NCBI GenBank assembly: GCA_964627855.1
Contig: CAZVLE010000047.1
Location: 35,082 to 99,081 of the forward strand
DNA from: CAZVLE01 sp964627855
GTDB taxonomy: Bacteria; Bacillota; Dethiobacteria; DTU022
Length of the DNA stretch: 64,000 nt
Direction: 5' to 3'
Shown here: positions 53,328 through 63,965 of the stretch, piece by piece
Layout of the letters: every line of letters starts with the position of its first letter
Numbering within the stretch: the stretch's first letter is position 1
Program-made: the position numbers and the translations under genes
Notes under the pieces: generated by a model
Databases searched by the model: none
What the model was told of the DNA's origin: nothing
What the model saw: the letters and a program-made list of their open reading frames with translations, nothing else

Positions 53328-54555
53328 CTTTTTCCAGATCCTCCACCGGAAGTAGTTCCTTCTCAGAATCTTCCTGGTTTTCCACTGCCTCTTTTTCTGA
53401 ACCTGCATCAGAATCATCATTAGCGCCGTTCAGGGAACCATCGTCTGCCTCAACTTTATCATCCGCAGTGATATCCTCTTCTGCATTTTCATCTGCCAGG
53501 CCAATGGCAGAAAGACTTTTTTCCGTATACTGCGTTTCACTGGAAATATCTATTTTCCAGCCGGTTATTTTTGCCGCCAGGCGAGCATTTTGACCTTCCT
53601 TACCGATTGCCAGTGAAAGCTGACTATCGGGGACGACAACCGCTGCCGTTTTATTTTCCGAGTCAAGATTGACTGAGGAGACTTTAGCCGGACTAAGAGC
53701 ATTGGCAATATATTCTTCCGATTCTTCACTCCATTTAACAATATCAATTTTTTCGCCCTTTAGTTCATTGCTGATAGCCTGAACACGACTCCCCTTCGGC
53801 CCGACACATGCGCCAACAGGATCGATATCTTTATTGTTTGATAGCACAGCAATCTTGGAGCGATAACCTGCCTCCCTTGCCGTAGCTTTAATTTCAATAA
53901 TCCCCTCATATATTTCCGGAACTTCCATTTCGAAAAGGCGCTTCAGAAAACCGGTATGAGTCCTCGATAAAATAATTTGTGGTCCCTTGGTAGTTTTCTT
54001 GACTTCAGCTATATATGCTTTAACCCTTTCTCCCTGGCGGTAACGTTCATAGGGTATCTGCTCATCTACAGGCAGTACTGCTTCAGTTCTTCCCAGGTCA
54101 ATGATTACATTTCTCTGTTCAAACCTTCTCACCAGCCCGGTGATTATCTCTTCGGTGCGATCAACGAAATTTTCATAAATCAATTCTCTTTCCGCTTCCC
54201 TGATTCTTTGAATGACAACCTGTTTTGCTGTTTGGGCGGCAATGCGGCCAAATTCTCTTGGCGTAACTTCCATTTCAACAATATCACCAATCTGGCACCG
54301 GGGGTCATAAACCCTTGCCTCATAAAGGCTAACTTCCTGCTGATCCTGCTCAACTTCTTCTACTACTTTCAATTGTGAAAAAACGGTAATTTCACCGGTT
54401 TCACGATCAAGGTTAACCCGCACAGCTGGAGCTGATTGGAAGTTTCTCTTGTATGCAGATATGAGCGCAACTTCCAGGGCCTCAAATAACACCTCTTTGC
54501 TGATGCCCTTTTCTTTTTCCAGTAATTCAATGGCAGAAAAAAGATCCTTATTCAT
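53311..54555 (-). CDS. nusA: Transcription termination/antitermination protein NusA
   Basis: RNA polymerase-binding factor with NTD (NKDLFSAIELLEKEKGISKE), S1 (IITGLVRRFEQRNVIIDLG) and two KH domains (DPVGACVGPKGSRVQAI; LAIGKEGQNARLAAK). An acidic C-terminal tail of about 65 residues, rich in Glu and Asp, is longer than usual in Bacillota. ATG 54555 follows AAGGAGG. Overlaps rnpM. Confidence 0.95.
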   Translation of the reverse strand: MNKDLFSAIELLEKEKGISKEVLFEALEVALISAYKRNFQSAPAVRVNLDRETGEITVFSQLKVVEEVEQDQQEVSLYEARVYDPRCQIGDIVEMEVTPREFGRIAAQTAKQVVIQRIREAERELIYENFVDRTEEIITGLVRRFEQRNVIIDLGRTEAVLPVDEQIPYERYRQGERVKAYIAEVKKTTKGPQIILSRTHTGFLKRLFEMEVPEIYEGIIEIKATAREAGYRSKIAVLSNNKDIDPVGACVGPKGSRVQAISNELKGEKIDIVKWSEESEEYIANALSPAKVSSVNLDSENKTAAVVVPDSQLSLAIGKEGQNARLAAKITGWKIDISSETQYTEKSLSAIGLADENAEEDITADDKVEADDGSLNGANDDSDAGSEKEAVENQEDSEKELLPVEDLEKDEQKA

Positions 54556-54586
54556 GCTTGGCAACCTCCTTTCTCTAAGAAATAAA

Positions 54587-55057
54587 CTATTTTTCTGGCC
54601 TTGTATACCAGAGGTTTGCTTTTTCAATCAACTGATAGGGCAGCTCAACCACTCTTCTATCCATCAGTTCCAGCTCTATCGAGTTATCACTTACACTTCT
54701 CAATCTACCGCTAAACTTTTTAGTCCCATCTATTTCTTCGCTGAGCCGCACCTTGACTTTTTCGCCCTTAAAACGATAAAAATGCGATATCTTCGTTAAG
54801 GGTCGTTCCGGGCCTGGCGATGATACTTCCAGGGTATATGAACCGTGAATTAGATCTTTATGGTCAAGCTGATCTGATACTACCCTGCTGATATGAGCAC
54901 AATCATCAACTGAAATGCCGTTTTCATGATCTATATAAATCATGAGGCGCCCGTTTCTACCGGCAACGTATTGTAAGAAGACCAGTTCAAAACCTTCTTT
55001 TTCAATCAAAGGTTCGAGCAGTGTTATTAATTGCCGCCTGGTTTCCTCTCTTGTCAT
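54587..55057 (-). CDS. rimP: Ribosome maturation factor RimP
   Basis: The 156-residue RimP assists 30S assembly. Conserved GFELVFLQYVAG, ISVDDCAHISRVVSDQLD and YTLEVSSPGPERPLTK. First gene of the nusA-infB operon, preceded by its own promoter. Confidence 0.94.
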   Translation of the reverse strand: MTREETRRQLITLLEPLIEKEGFELVFLQYVAGRNGRLMIYIDHENGISVDDCAHISRVVSDQLDHKDLIHGSYTLEVSSPGPERPLTKISHFYRFKGEKVKVRLSEEIDGTKKFSGRLRSVSDNSIELELMDRRVVELPYQLIEKANLWYTRPEK

Positions 55058-55165
55058 CGACCGCTATGCCTCGCTATATTTTTTCAGAACAACGCAAAAA
55101 AGCCCTACTAAGATCAAAGAGTGGGAAATCCCCACCCTTAAAAGATCAATCGTTACACCTACAAT

Positions 55166-55194
55166 AATTTAACATAAAAAAAGCATCTGTGCAA
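55166..55194 (-). promoter_or_regulatory. SigA-type promoter of the rimP-nusA-infB operon
   Basis: Minus strand TTGCAC (55189-55194), a 17-nt spacer and TAAATT (55166-55171), about 110 bp before rimP. A GGGTGGGGA...TCCCACTC hairpin lies in the leader. Confidence 0.6.
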
Positions 55195-55229
55195 GGCAGG
55201 ATAAACTATATAATATTTTACAACTTTGT

Positions 55230-55868
55230 TTAAGCATCTCTCCTGAAGACATAGATCAGGATTTCCCAATACATCTTAATCCTGGCCCAGATTCCTTTCC
55301 AGAGGCCCAGCTTTTCTTCCTTCATTACGTGAGAAAGATCAGGCAGCTGAACCTCGGTAACTACAATTTCATTATCTTCAACATAACGATGCAATGCCAC
55401 TTCCAACCCGAAACGGGAAAGGTCAAGGTCAGAAATGTTTTCTAAAAGCTCTCTCTTCAGCGCCCTTTGCCCAGATAGAAAGGGGGCCATTTTTTGTGCT
55501 AAGTCTGTTGCTACCCTGCCTTTTTCAAACAACCCTACAGACATCAGAGCTTCTTCATTCATAACCGGTGAAAGAAGCGCTTCGACATGTTCGGTCGTTA
55601 ATCCGATCAGATCTGCATCAACGATAAGGATTACCTCAGCGCTACAATGATCCAGGCCTGCTTGAACAGCGCCGCCCTTACCCCTGTTGTTCAACAAGTC
55701 AATTATCAGAACACCGTCATGATTGCCGGCAACCTTAACTGTTTCATCTTCAGAACCATCGCTGACAACAATAATTTCATCAATAAGATCAGTAGTTTTC
55801 ATAACTGCCAAAACATCATTGATAGTCTTTTCTTCGTTATAAGCAGGTATTATTGCGGCAGTTTTCAT
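55230..55868 (-). CDS. GT2-family glycosyltransferase
   Basis: GT-A fold enzyme of 212 residues with AAIIPAYNEEKTINDVL at the N-terminus, ILIVDADLIGL (DxD-like) and SDGSEDET. Related to dolichol-phosphate mannose synthase-like or polyprenyl-phosphate transferases, but without C-terminal membrane helices. It sits immediately after ispG with 1 bp between, an unusual insertion between isoprenoid and translation genes. Confidence 0.88.
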   Translation of the reverse strand: MKTAAIIPAYNEEKTINDVLAVMKTTDLIDEIIVVSDGSEDETVKVAGNHDGVLIIDLLNNRGKGGAVQAGLDHCSAEVILIVDADLIGLTTEHVEALLSPVMNEEALMSVGLFEKGRVATDLAQKMAPFLSGQRALKRELLENISDLDLSRFGLEVALHRYVEDNEIVVTEVQLPDLSHVMKEEKLGLWKGIWARIKMYWEILIYVFRRDA

Positions 55869-55869
55869 T

Positions 55870-56964
55870 TTAGAGCTGCTCCCCCGGCAAACTATTTCGT
55901 TCTCTTACCTCATTCTCGATCGCATCCCGCAAGGCCTGCAGCAACTGGTCTAAGGCAACAGTGCGGATAACCTTACCGTGACTAAATAGCAGCCCCTGTT
56001 TTTTCCCGGCCGCTATGCCGATATCAGCCTCCCTGGCTTCGCCAGGTCCATTTACAACACAACCCATGACAGCAACTTTCAGGGGCGCAGCGTAAGCTTC
56101 CAGCATCTTTGAGACTTCTTCAACCAGTGGTAGCAGTTCGGCTTCACAACGTCCACAGGTCGGACATGATATTAACTCAGGACTGTACTCTTTTAAACCC
56201 AGGGCCTGGATGATCTGCCTGGCTACCAAGACCTCTTCGACCGGATCTGCAGTTAATGAAACGCGTATTGTATCACCGATACCCTCTGCCAGCAAAGTAC
56301 CAATCCCAACAGCACCCTTAATCACTCCTGTCCTGAGCGGGCCGGCACCGGTTACCCCCAGATGCAAAGGGTATTCACTTTTTTCTGCAAACAGACGGTA
56401 AGCACTTATCGTCGTATAAACATCAGACGCTTTCAGTGAAAAGATCAGGTCAGTGAAATCGGTGTTTTCAAATAATTCCAGCGAATTCAGGGCAGATTCA
56501 GCCAGGGCTGCCGCTGTAGCTCCACCATGCTTAGTGAGCAGGTTCCTTTCCAGGGAACCGGAATTTATGCCGATTCGAATTGGAACATTATAGCGTTCAG
56601 CTTTTCTGGCCAGGGTGACCAGCCTGTTTTTACTGCCAATATTTCCGGGATTGATCCTGATTTTTGCGGCTCCATTTTCAATGGCCTGTAAGGCGAGATC
56701 CAGGTCAAAGTGAATATCGGCAATTACCGGTATACTGCTGCCTTGCACTATCTTTGACAGTGCTGCGGCAGCAGCACTGTCGGGTACAGCCACACGAACA
56801 AGTTCGCAACCGCACTCGACCAGCCTTTTTATCTGCTCGAGGGTTGTAAAAGAGTCGCCTGTCTTAGTATTGGTCATTGACTGAATTGCGACCGAGGCAT
56901 TCCCACCGATCACAACACCACCGACATTAATTTGTCGAGTCAGTTTTCGTTTTAGCTTATCCAT
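55870..56964 (-). CDS. ispG: 4-hydroxy-3-methylbut-2-enyl diphosphate synthase IspG
   Basis: [4Fe-4S] enzyme of the MEP pathway. Conserved SMTNTKT, INPGNIGS and the cluster cysteines in SCPTCGRCEAEL and GCVVNGPGEAREADIG. ATG 56964 follows GAGGG; TTG 56970 is in frame. With dxr and uppS it feeds the undecaprenyl lipid pathway in this operon. Confidence 0.95.
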   Translation of the reverse strand: MDKLKRKLTRQINVGGVVIGGNASVAIQSMTNTKTGDSFTTLEQIKRLVECGCELVRVAVPDSAAAAALSKIVQGSSIPVIADIHFDLDLALQAIENGAAKIRINPGNIGSKNRLVTLARKAERYNVPIRIGINSGSLERNLLTKHGGATAAALAESALNSLELFENTDFTDLIFSLKASDVYTTISAYRLFAEKSEYPLHLGVTGAGPLRTGVIKGAVGIGTLLAEGIGDTIRVSLTADPVEEVLVARQIIQALGLKEYSPELISCPTCGRCEAELLPLVEEVSKMLEAYAAPLKVAVMGCVVNGPGEAREADIGIAAGKKQGLLFSHGKVIRTVALDQLLQALRDAIENEVRERNSLPGEQL

Positions 56965-57019
56965 CTGCAACCCTCGATCGTGATTTCATTTTTTCAGACA
57001 CTACCTTAAGAGTTGCTGC

Positions 57020-58039
57020 TCAATCTCCGGGAATAATATCCCACCGTAATAGATCTTGATAACTAATAAAGAGAATGAGCAGAATTAGCAGGGCAAAGCC
57101 GATAAAATGAATGAAGCCTTCTTTCTCCGGATCGATACGTCGTCCGCGCACGGCTTCAACCAGGAGGAAAAAAAGGCGCCCTCCGTCAAGGGCGGGAATA
57201 GGCAGTAAGTTTAGAATGCCAAGGCTGATACTGAGCAAACCGGTTAGCATCAATAGATTCACAAAGCCTACCTGGGCCACTTCACCGATGATTATTACAA
57301 TCCCGACGGGTCCGGCTACATCAAGAGGAGCCTGTCCTGTTATTACCTGAAAAATAGAGCTGACCACAAAGGTAAACTGTGCAAAACTGGCTTGCAGCGA
57401 AGCGAAAAACTGATACTTTTCCACTACCGGTATAATCCCGATCATACCCCTGTCTGAATCGGGTGCAGCTTCTGCTGTAACATTATATTCCCTTGCCATT
57501 CCATCTCTTTCGATGAGCAGGGTCAACTCTTCATTCGGTCTCGCTGAAATAATGGTCAGAACATCATTCCATTCATGCACAGGATTACCGTCTATAGAAG
57601 TAATCAAGTCCCCCGCTTCAAGACCGACCGCCTCTGCCGGTGAATCCTCAACAACATTGCCAATGCGCGCCGTATCGGTTACGGAAATTCCGACCATAAA
57701 AAAGTAAATCATAAAAAATACGACTATAGCCAGCAACAGGTTCATAGCTGCCCCGGAAACCAGCACAGCAGCCCTGCTCAGTAGTGGTTTTTGGGGAAAG
57801 CTGTTTGGATCATCCGCTTCATCGGGGTTTTCACCAAGCATCCGACAAAAACCACCAAGAGGGAAGACACGTAAAGAATAATCGATATTGTTCTTTGTCC
57901 AGCCGATCAATTTAGGGCCAAAGCCGATGGCCAGTTCTAAAACCCTGATACCAGTCAAGCGGGCAACAAAATAATGGCCCAGTTCGTGAACCAGGATCAG
58001 CAGTCCGAAAACAAAAATAGAAGCAATAAAGGTTTGCAT
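57020..58039 (-). CDS. rseP: RIP metalloprotease RseP
   Basis: Site-2 protease that cuts membrane-bound regulators. N-terminal zinc motif HELGHYFVA, one PDZ domain (about residues 110-200), a further metal ligand in LDGGRLFF and several membrane spans. Length 339 residues. Follows dxr by 1 bp. Confidence 0.95.
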   Translation of the reverse strand: MQTFIASIFVFGLLILVHELGHYFVARLTGIRVLELAIGFGPKLIGWTKNNIDYSLRVFPLGGFCRMLGENPDEADDPNSFPQKPLLSRAAVLVSGAAMNLLLAIVVFFMIYFFMVGISVTDTARIGNVVEDSPAEAVGLEAGDLITSIDGNPVHEWNDVLTIISARPNEELTLLIERDGMAREYNVTAEAAPDSDRGMIGIIPVVEKYQFFASLQASFAQFTFVVSSIFQVITGQAPLDVAGPVGIVIIIGEVAQVGFVNLLMLTGLLSISLGILNLLPIPALDGGRLFFLLVEAVRGRRIDPEKEGFIHFIGFALLILLILFISYQDLLRWDIIPGD

Positions 58040-58040
58040 T

Positions 58041-59207
58041 TTAATTCACCCTTCCTGTCAGTTCAGAAACGATCTCGGCTGCAGCATGCCGTGACCAGCG
58101 ATCTGCTTCAATGACAGCACTGACACTGTCAATGGGAACAACCATATGTTTATCCATTACCCCTGCAATAACTGTCGGTATCTCTGTAAACCTGATCCTG
58201 CCTGCTAAAAATTCAGTTACGGCAATCTCGTTAGCTCCATTAAGAACAGCAGGCATCGTTTTACCTTCAGCTAACGCCTGAAAGGCAAGATCCAGGCATG
58301 GGAAATTATGGCGATCCGGATAGTCAAAATTTAATTGTTGTTCAAAGGGGCAAAACCTCTTCCTGGGACTATATTTTCGCTGCGGATAAGTTAAGGCATA
58401 TTGAATGGCTATCCGCATGTCAGGCAGGCCCAGCTGGGCAATTAACGATCCGTCAATGAATTCTACCATGGAATGAACAATGCTCTGCCTGTGGACGATT
58501 ACTTCAATTTGCTCCGGCTTTAAGTTAAAAAGCCATTTAGCCTCAATCACTTCAAGTCCCTTGTTCATCAAGGTTGCCGAGTCAATGGTAATTTTTCGAC
58601 CCATCTGCCAATTTGGGTGCTTCAAAGCCATTTCCGGTGTTACCCTTTCCAGTGCCTCTAGTTCATAACCAAAAAATGGACCACCGGAAGCTGTTAGATA
58701 TATTTTTTCTATATCCTCATAAGCTGAACCGCGCAGTGATTGCCAGATAGCCGAATGCTCGCTGTCGATAGGATAGATTCGTTCCGGATCAAGTAGTTGA
58801 AGCTTTTCCAGGATTTCTCCACCGATAACCAGGGATTCCTTGTTGGCCAGGGCAACATTTTTACCTGCTTTTAAAGCAGCAACAAGGGGTTCAAAGCCAC
58901 TAAAGCCTACCTGGGCCAGCACGACCAGATCGGCTGAGGGCCAGGTAGCTGCAGCAATCATGCCCTCAGGGCCACTAAGTATTGTTGTGGCATCTACCCC
59001 GCTGTGTCCTTGTAGTTTTAAAGCAGCCTCCTGGTCACAAAGAACAGTTACCTCAGGCTGAAACTGTCTTACCTGCTCGGCAATGACAACATCGTTGCTG
59101 TGCGCAGCCAGGGCAACTACCTTGAAATGCTGATCAAGTTCTTTAATAACTGCCAGTGTTTGCCGGCCAATCGAGCCTGTTGAGCCAAGAATTGCTATTC
59201 TCTTCAA
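58041..59207 (-). CDS. dxr: 1-deoxy-D-xylulose-5-phosphate reductoisomerase
   Basis: First committed MEP-pathway enzyme. NADPH site ILGSTGSIGRQTL, ANKESLVIGG, and active-site YPIDSEHSAIWQ and TASGGPF. Length 388 residues. TTG start. Confidence 0.95.
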   Translation of the reverse strand: MKRIAILGSTGSIGRQTLAVIKELDQHFKVVALAAHSNDVVIAEQVRQFQPEVTVLCDQEAALKLQGHSGVDATTILSGPEGMIAAATWPSADLVVLAQVGFSGFEPLVAALKAGKNVALANKESLVIGGEILEKLQLLDPERIYPIDSEHSAIWQSLRGSAYEDIEKIYLTASGGPFFGYELEALERVTPEMALKHPNWQMGRKITIDSATLMNKGLEVIEAKWLFNLKPEQIEVIVHRQSIVHSMVEFIDGSLIAQLGLPDMRIAIQYALTYPQRKYSPRKRFCPFEQQLNFDYPDRHNFPCLDLAFQALAEGKTMPAVLNGANEIAVTEFLAGRIRFTEIPTVIAGVMDKHMVVPIDSVSAVIEADRWSRHAAAEIVSELTGRVN

Positions 59208-59232
59208 ATTGCCTTACCATTCCCCGCAAAAA

Positions 59233-60033
59233 TTATAACATCTCCATCAATAAATAGAAGTAATAAACAAAAGGTGCTGTCAGGAACAAGCTGTCAAAGC
59301 GATCTAGAACACCACCATGTCCAGGAATTATACCACCGGTATCTTTTACATTCAACTGTCGCTTTAAAGCCGATTCCAGGAGGTCGCCCAACTGGGCAAA
59401 TACTGATATTCCGAGAGCTAACATTAGAGCCTGACCGGGCCGCAAAGGAGTCAGGTCCGGAAAAAGAATTGAAACTGAAAGAAAAACGGCCATAGTACCC
59501 AGAATTCCTGCCATTGAACCCTCTACTGATTTTTGCGGGCTTATTTTTGGAGCAAACTTGCGGAGGCCCCATTTAATGCCAACAAAATAGGCCAGGGTAT
59601 CGTGAAGCCAGACCCCAATCAGCAAAATATAGGTATAAATCGCCCCTTCCGGCAACATCCGCAAAAGCAAAAGGTAACTGCACAAGCCCCCTATGTAAAT
59701 AATACCCCATAAGGTCACTGCTGACTGAGAGATACTCATTATGTCCATTTTAAAGAGGGCATAGACGAAAAACAAAAAAAATAGCAGCATTACCAGGGGA
59801 TAAATGAGTTCAATTTGCTCGAAAAATACGATAATCAGGAACAGGGATACACCGCAAAAACTAATTATTGCCGAAAAACTATAACCCTTATTGTTTAAAA
59901 GATAATTGTATTCATAGGCTCCGATATTTACAACGAAAAGCAACAAAATAAGGTACCAGGGGTTGCCCAAATATACAGCTCCGATAACCAGAGGAGCACC
60001 AATGACAGCTGATAGAATTCTTATGTAGAGCAT
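59233..60033 (-). CDS. cdsA: Phosphatidate cytidylyltransferase
   Basis: Makes CDP-diacylglycerol. The 266-residue membrane protein has the C-terminal signature around KRQLNVKDTGGIIPGHGG and DRFDS. Lies between uppS and dxr, the usual order. Confidence 0.94.
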   Translation of the reverse strand: MLYIRILSAVIGAPLVIGAVYLGNPWYLILLLFVVNIGAYEYNYLLNNKGYSFSAIISFCGVSLFLIIVFFEQIELIYPLVMLLFFLFFVYALFKMDIMSISQSAVTLWGIIYIGGLCSYLLLLRMLPEGAIYTYILLIGVWLHDTLAYFVGIKWGLRKFAPKISPQKSVEGSMAGILGTMAVFLSVSILFPDLTPLRPGQALMLALGISVFAQLGDLLESALKRQLNVKDTGGIIPGHGGVLDRFDSLFLTAPFVYYFYLLMEML

Positions 60034-60054
60034 TCTTCATCCCCTGCTAAGTAT

Positions 60055-60798
60055 TTAAATTTTGCCGAAGCGGCGTTTGCGCTGCTGGTAATCACATATA
60101 GCCTCCAGGAGATCTGACTTCGAGAAAGCTGGCCAGTAGACATCTGTAAACCACAGTTCGCTATAGGCAAGTTGCCACAGTAAAAAATTGCTGATTCTTT
60201 TTTCTCCGCTGGTTCTGATTAAGAGATCCGGATCTCTTAGATCGGCGGTGTAAAGATAGTTCGTAAATTTTTTTTCATCCAGTTTACCTTTAATTTTTCC
60301 GGATCGTGTATCTGCTATAATATTATTTACAGCTCTGATTATCTCGGCTCGGGAACCATAATTAAGAGCAAAGTTTAAAATCATTCCGGTATTATTTTTG
60401 GTAGCCTCCAGCCCATCAAAGACTGCCTTCTGAACTTTACGGGGCAATTTTTCGCTATTCCCGATTAAACGGACCTGCACATTATTGCGCATTAATTCGG
60501 GCAGTTCCATCTCAAAATACTTTTCCGGCAGGCTCATCAGGTAATTAATTTCCCAGGCAGGCCGTTGCCAGTTTTCAGTTGAAAAGGCAAAAAGGGTCAG
60601 AATCTTAATGGAAAGTTCGTTGCAGTTCTTAACTGTAGTACGCACAGTTTCCACTCCCTGGCGATGTCCTTCACGTCTGGGTAAGCCTCTTTCTTCAGCC
60701 CATCGTCCATTACCATCCATGATTATCGCTAGATGGGAGGGAATATTATCTCTATCAATCTTGCTTCTCAGGTCTTTTCCCCTATTTTCGTCCGGCAT
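60055..60798 (-). CDS. uppS: Isoprenyl transferase (undecaprenyl diphosphate synthase)
   Basis: cis-Prenyltransferase that builds the C55 lipid carrier. Conserved HLAIIMDGNGRWAEERG, LTLFAFSTENW and RDPDLLIRTSGEKRISNFLLW. ATG 60798 follows GGTGG; ATG 60813 is in frame. Confidence 0.94.
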   Translation of the reverse strand: MPDENRGKDLRSKIDRDNIPSHLAIIMDGNGRWAEERGLPRREGHRQGVETVRTTVKNCNELSIKILTLFAFSTENWQRPAWEINYLMSLPEKYFEMELPELMRNNVQVRLIGNSEKLPRKVQKAVFDGLEATKNNTGMILNFALNYGSRAEIIRAVNNIIADTRSGKIKGKLDEKKFTNYLYTADLRDPDLLIRTSGEKRISNFLLWQLAYSELWFTDVYWPAFSKSDLLEAICDYQQRKRRFGKI

Positions 60799-60961
60799 AT
60801 CAAATACCACCATTTCACAAATAACGGCTCCTCCTTATTCTCAGGAGAGAGCCGCTTGACAATTTGACCGGCATTATCCCGTAGTGTAGCTTGCAGCGGA
60901 AAGTTTTGTGCAGCTCTGTTCACTTATGCACCTTATTGACAGTAAGTCATAAACCGCTGCT

Positions 60962-61519
60962 TTAAACTTCAAGCATTTCTTTTTCTTTTTGATTTAGTAT
61001 TTCATCAATCTCGGAAATCTTTTTATCTGTAATATCCTGAATGTCATCCTGGGCCCGCCTTCGTTCATCTTCAGATATATCACTTGACTTCTCCAGTTGC
61101 TTGACATTTTCATTGGCATCACGGCGAATATTTCTGATGCTGACTTTGCTTTCTTCCGCTTGTTTCCTGATTAACTTGACCAATTCTTTGCGTCGCTCTT
61201 CAGTTAATTGTGGAATACTGAGACGTATAACATTACCATCATTGGTCGGTGTTAACCCAAGATCAGATTTTAAGATAGCTTTTTCGATATCGCCAAGCGA
61301 CTGTTTGTCCCAGGGCTGAATAACAAGAAGTCGTGATTCCGGCGCTGTTACACCCGCCAATTGATTCAGGGGTGTAGGATTGCCATAGTACTCTACCTCA
61401 ATACGATCAAGCAAAGATGTGGTTGCCCGCCCGGCCCTTAATGTGGAAAGTTCTCGTTGAAAGGCATTGATAACTTTACTCATTTTCTCTTCGGTTTCAT
61501 TATAAATGGCGTCTAACAT
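60962..61519 (-). CDS. frr: Ribosome recycling factor
   Basis: The 185-residue RRF splits post-termination ribosomes with EF-G. Conserved ELSTLRAGRAT, VEYYGNPTPLNQLA, LTEERRKELVK and RNIRRDAN. Follows pyrH by 3 bp. Confidence 0.96.
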   Translation of the reverse strand: MLDAIYNETEEKMSKVINAFQRELSTLRAGRATTSLLDRIEVEYYGNPTPLNQLAGVTAPESRLLVIQPWDKQSLGDIEKAILKSDLGLTPTNDGNVIRLSIPQLTEERRKELVKLIRKQAEESKVSIRNIRRDANENVKQLEKSSDISEDERRRAQDDIQDITDKKISEIDEILNQKEKEMLEV

Positions 61520-61522
61520 AAA

Positions 61523-62260
<738 letters not shown>

Positions 62261-62313
62261 TTATTTATTCGACAAAGAAACTAGCACAACCTTCACCTGA
62301 GAAAATAATTTTT

Positions 62314-62343
62314 AAAAAAAGAACACTTTTCAGTGTTCTTTTT
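62314..62343 (-). terminator. Terminator after rpsB-tsf
   Basis: AAAAAGAACACT and AGTGTTCTTTTT pair perfectly with a 4-nt loop and T tracts on both strands. It ends rpsB-tsf before pyrH. Confidence 0.85.
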
Positions 62344-62349
62344 ACTTAC

Positions 62350-62976
62350 TTACCCGCAACAGCAGGTTTCGTCACCAGCCAAGCCTTCGCCAATCTCAAA
62401 CCTGCTAAAGCGCCTGATCACAATATTTTCTCCAATTTTGGCGATCAGGTTTGTGAGCAGTTCATTGATGGCTAAATCTTCATCTTTTATAAAAGACTGC
62501 TCCAGGAGACAGTTCTCCCGGAAATATTTTTCCAGCCGTCCTTCAACAATTTTATCAATAACTTTTTCCGGCTTGCCTTCGTTCAAAGCCTGGGTCCGGA
62601 TAATTTGCCTTTCTTTATCCAAAATACTCTCCGGAACTTCTTCCTTGGTCAGGTAAGTAGGGTTAGTCGCCGCCACCTGTAAACATATATTGCGAACAAA
62701 TTCCTTAAACTCATCATTGCGGGCAACAAAATCTGTCTCGCAGTTAACCTCTACCAGTACGCCAATTTTACCTCCCATGTGGATATATGAATCGACGATA
62801 CCCTGGTTTGCAGCTCTTCCTGATCTCCGTGCGGCAGCTGCGAGGCCTTTTTCCCTGAGGATATCAATCGCTTTTTCTTCATTACCTTCGGCTTCCTGGA
62901 GCGCCTTCTTGCAGTCCATCATGCCGGCGCCGGTCTTTTCGCGTAAAGCTTTAACTGTTTTTGCATCTATTTGCAC
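62350..62976 (-). CDS. tsf: Elongation factor Ts
   Basis: EF-Tu nucleotide exchange factor in the short form (208 residues). The N-terminal UBA-like block has [16 protein letters not shown] and the core has [13 protein letters not shown]. The C-terminus ends in three consecutive cysteines (DETCCCG), not expected in the family. Confidence 0.95.
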   Translation of the reverse strand: MQIDAKTVKALREKTGAGMMDCKKALQEAEGNEEKAIDILREKGLAAAARRSGRAANQGIVDSYIHMGGKIGVLVEVNCETDFVARNDEFKEFVRNICLQVAATNPTYLTKEEVPESILDKERQIIRTQALNEGKPEKVIDKIVEGRLEKYFRENCLLEQSFIKDEDLAINELLTNLIAKIGENIVIRRFSRFEIGEGLAGDETCCCG

Positions 62977-63053
62977 ATTTATTCACTCCTCTGCAAGGTT
63001 ACCGGCTTGACGAGGCTTTAAATACCGGCACCTGATTATCTTTATACTCTTTT

Positions 63054-63965
63054 TTAGGCTTCAACCTCTTCACTATCTTCTTTAACGATTTCAGCAGCAC
63101 TTTCTTCTTCTTGTTCTTCTTCTGCTGCTTCTGCTGCTGTTTCTACTTCTCCTGATTCTTCCACTTCTGTTTTAGCTTCTGCTGCAGCCACCTGTTCAGT
63201 CTCCTGTTCTTCATCTTTAACGATTTCAGCAGTAGGCAGGTTAACAGCCGCTTCAGGTTCTTCTTCCAAACTTATTTCCATTTTATCGGTAATTTCTTCT
63301 TCTCTTTCCGCTTCTTCAGCTGCGTCAATGATCTGCTTGCCTTCCAGAACTGCGTCAGCCATTACTGATGTGATCAGCTTGACGGCGCGAATTGCGTCAT
63401 CGTTACCGGGAATCAGATAATCAATTTCATCGGGATCACAATTAGTATCAACTATTGCTATGACCGGTATATCTAGTTTTCTCGCTTCGGCAACGGCGAT
63501 CTTTTCCTTACGCGGGTCAACAACATAGAGGGCATCGGGAAGGTTCTTCATATTACGGATACCGCTTAAAAACTTCATCAATTTTTCTTTTTCATGGCGC
63601 AGGGTAAGCACTTCTTTTTTAGTCAGGCGCTCAAAAGTGCCGTCCACTTCCATTGCTTCAAGCTTAATCATGCGATCGATCCGTTTGCGGATGGTGTTGT
63701 AATTGGTTAGCATGCCACCCAGCCAGCGGTGATTCACATAGTGGGTTCCGCACCTTTCAGCTTCAAAACGGATGGATTCCTGAGCCTGTTTTTTTGTTCC
63801 AACAAAAATAATACTGCCGCCTTCAGCAACAGTATCGCGGACAAAATTATAGGCTGTTTCCATCAGTTTTACGGTTTTTTGCAGGTCGATAATATAGATT
63901 CCATTACGTTCGGTGAAGATGTAATTCTTCATCTTCGGATTCCAACGGCGGGGTTGGTGTTCCAA
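63054..63965 (-). CDS. rpsB: Ribosomal protein uS2, long acidic tail, 5' end damaged
   Basis: S2 core with [37 protein letters not shown] and [13 protein letters not shown]. The C-terminal tail of about 85 residues is mostly Glu, Ala and Val, much longer and more acidic than usual. At the 5' end the expected LLEAGVHFGHQT is broken: FGHQ is out of frame because of an extra base near 63955, and a run of nine C (G on the coding strand) follows. The true start is not recoverable. Sequence error near an assembly edge is likely. Confidence 0.9.
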   Translation of the reverse strand: MEHQPRRWNPKMKNYIFTERNGIYIIDLQKTVKLMETAYNFVRDTVAEGGSIIFVGTKKQAQESIRFEAERCGTHYVNHRWLGGMLTNYNTIRKRIDRMIKLEAMEVDGTFERLTKKEVLTLRHEKEKLMKFLSGIRNMKNLPDALYVVDPRKEKIAVAEARKLDIPVIAIVDTNCDPDEIDYLIPGNDDAIRAVKLITSVMADAVLEGKQIIDAAEEAEREEEITDKMEISLEEEPEAAVNLPTAEIVKDEEQETEQVAAAEAKTEVEESGEVETAAEAAEEEQEEESAAEIVKEDSEEVEA

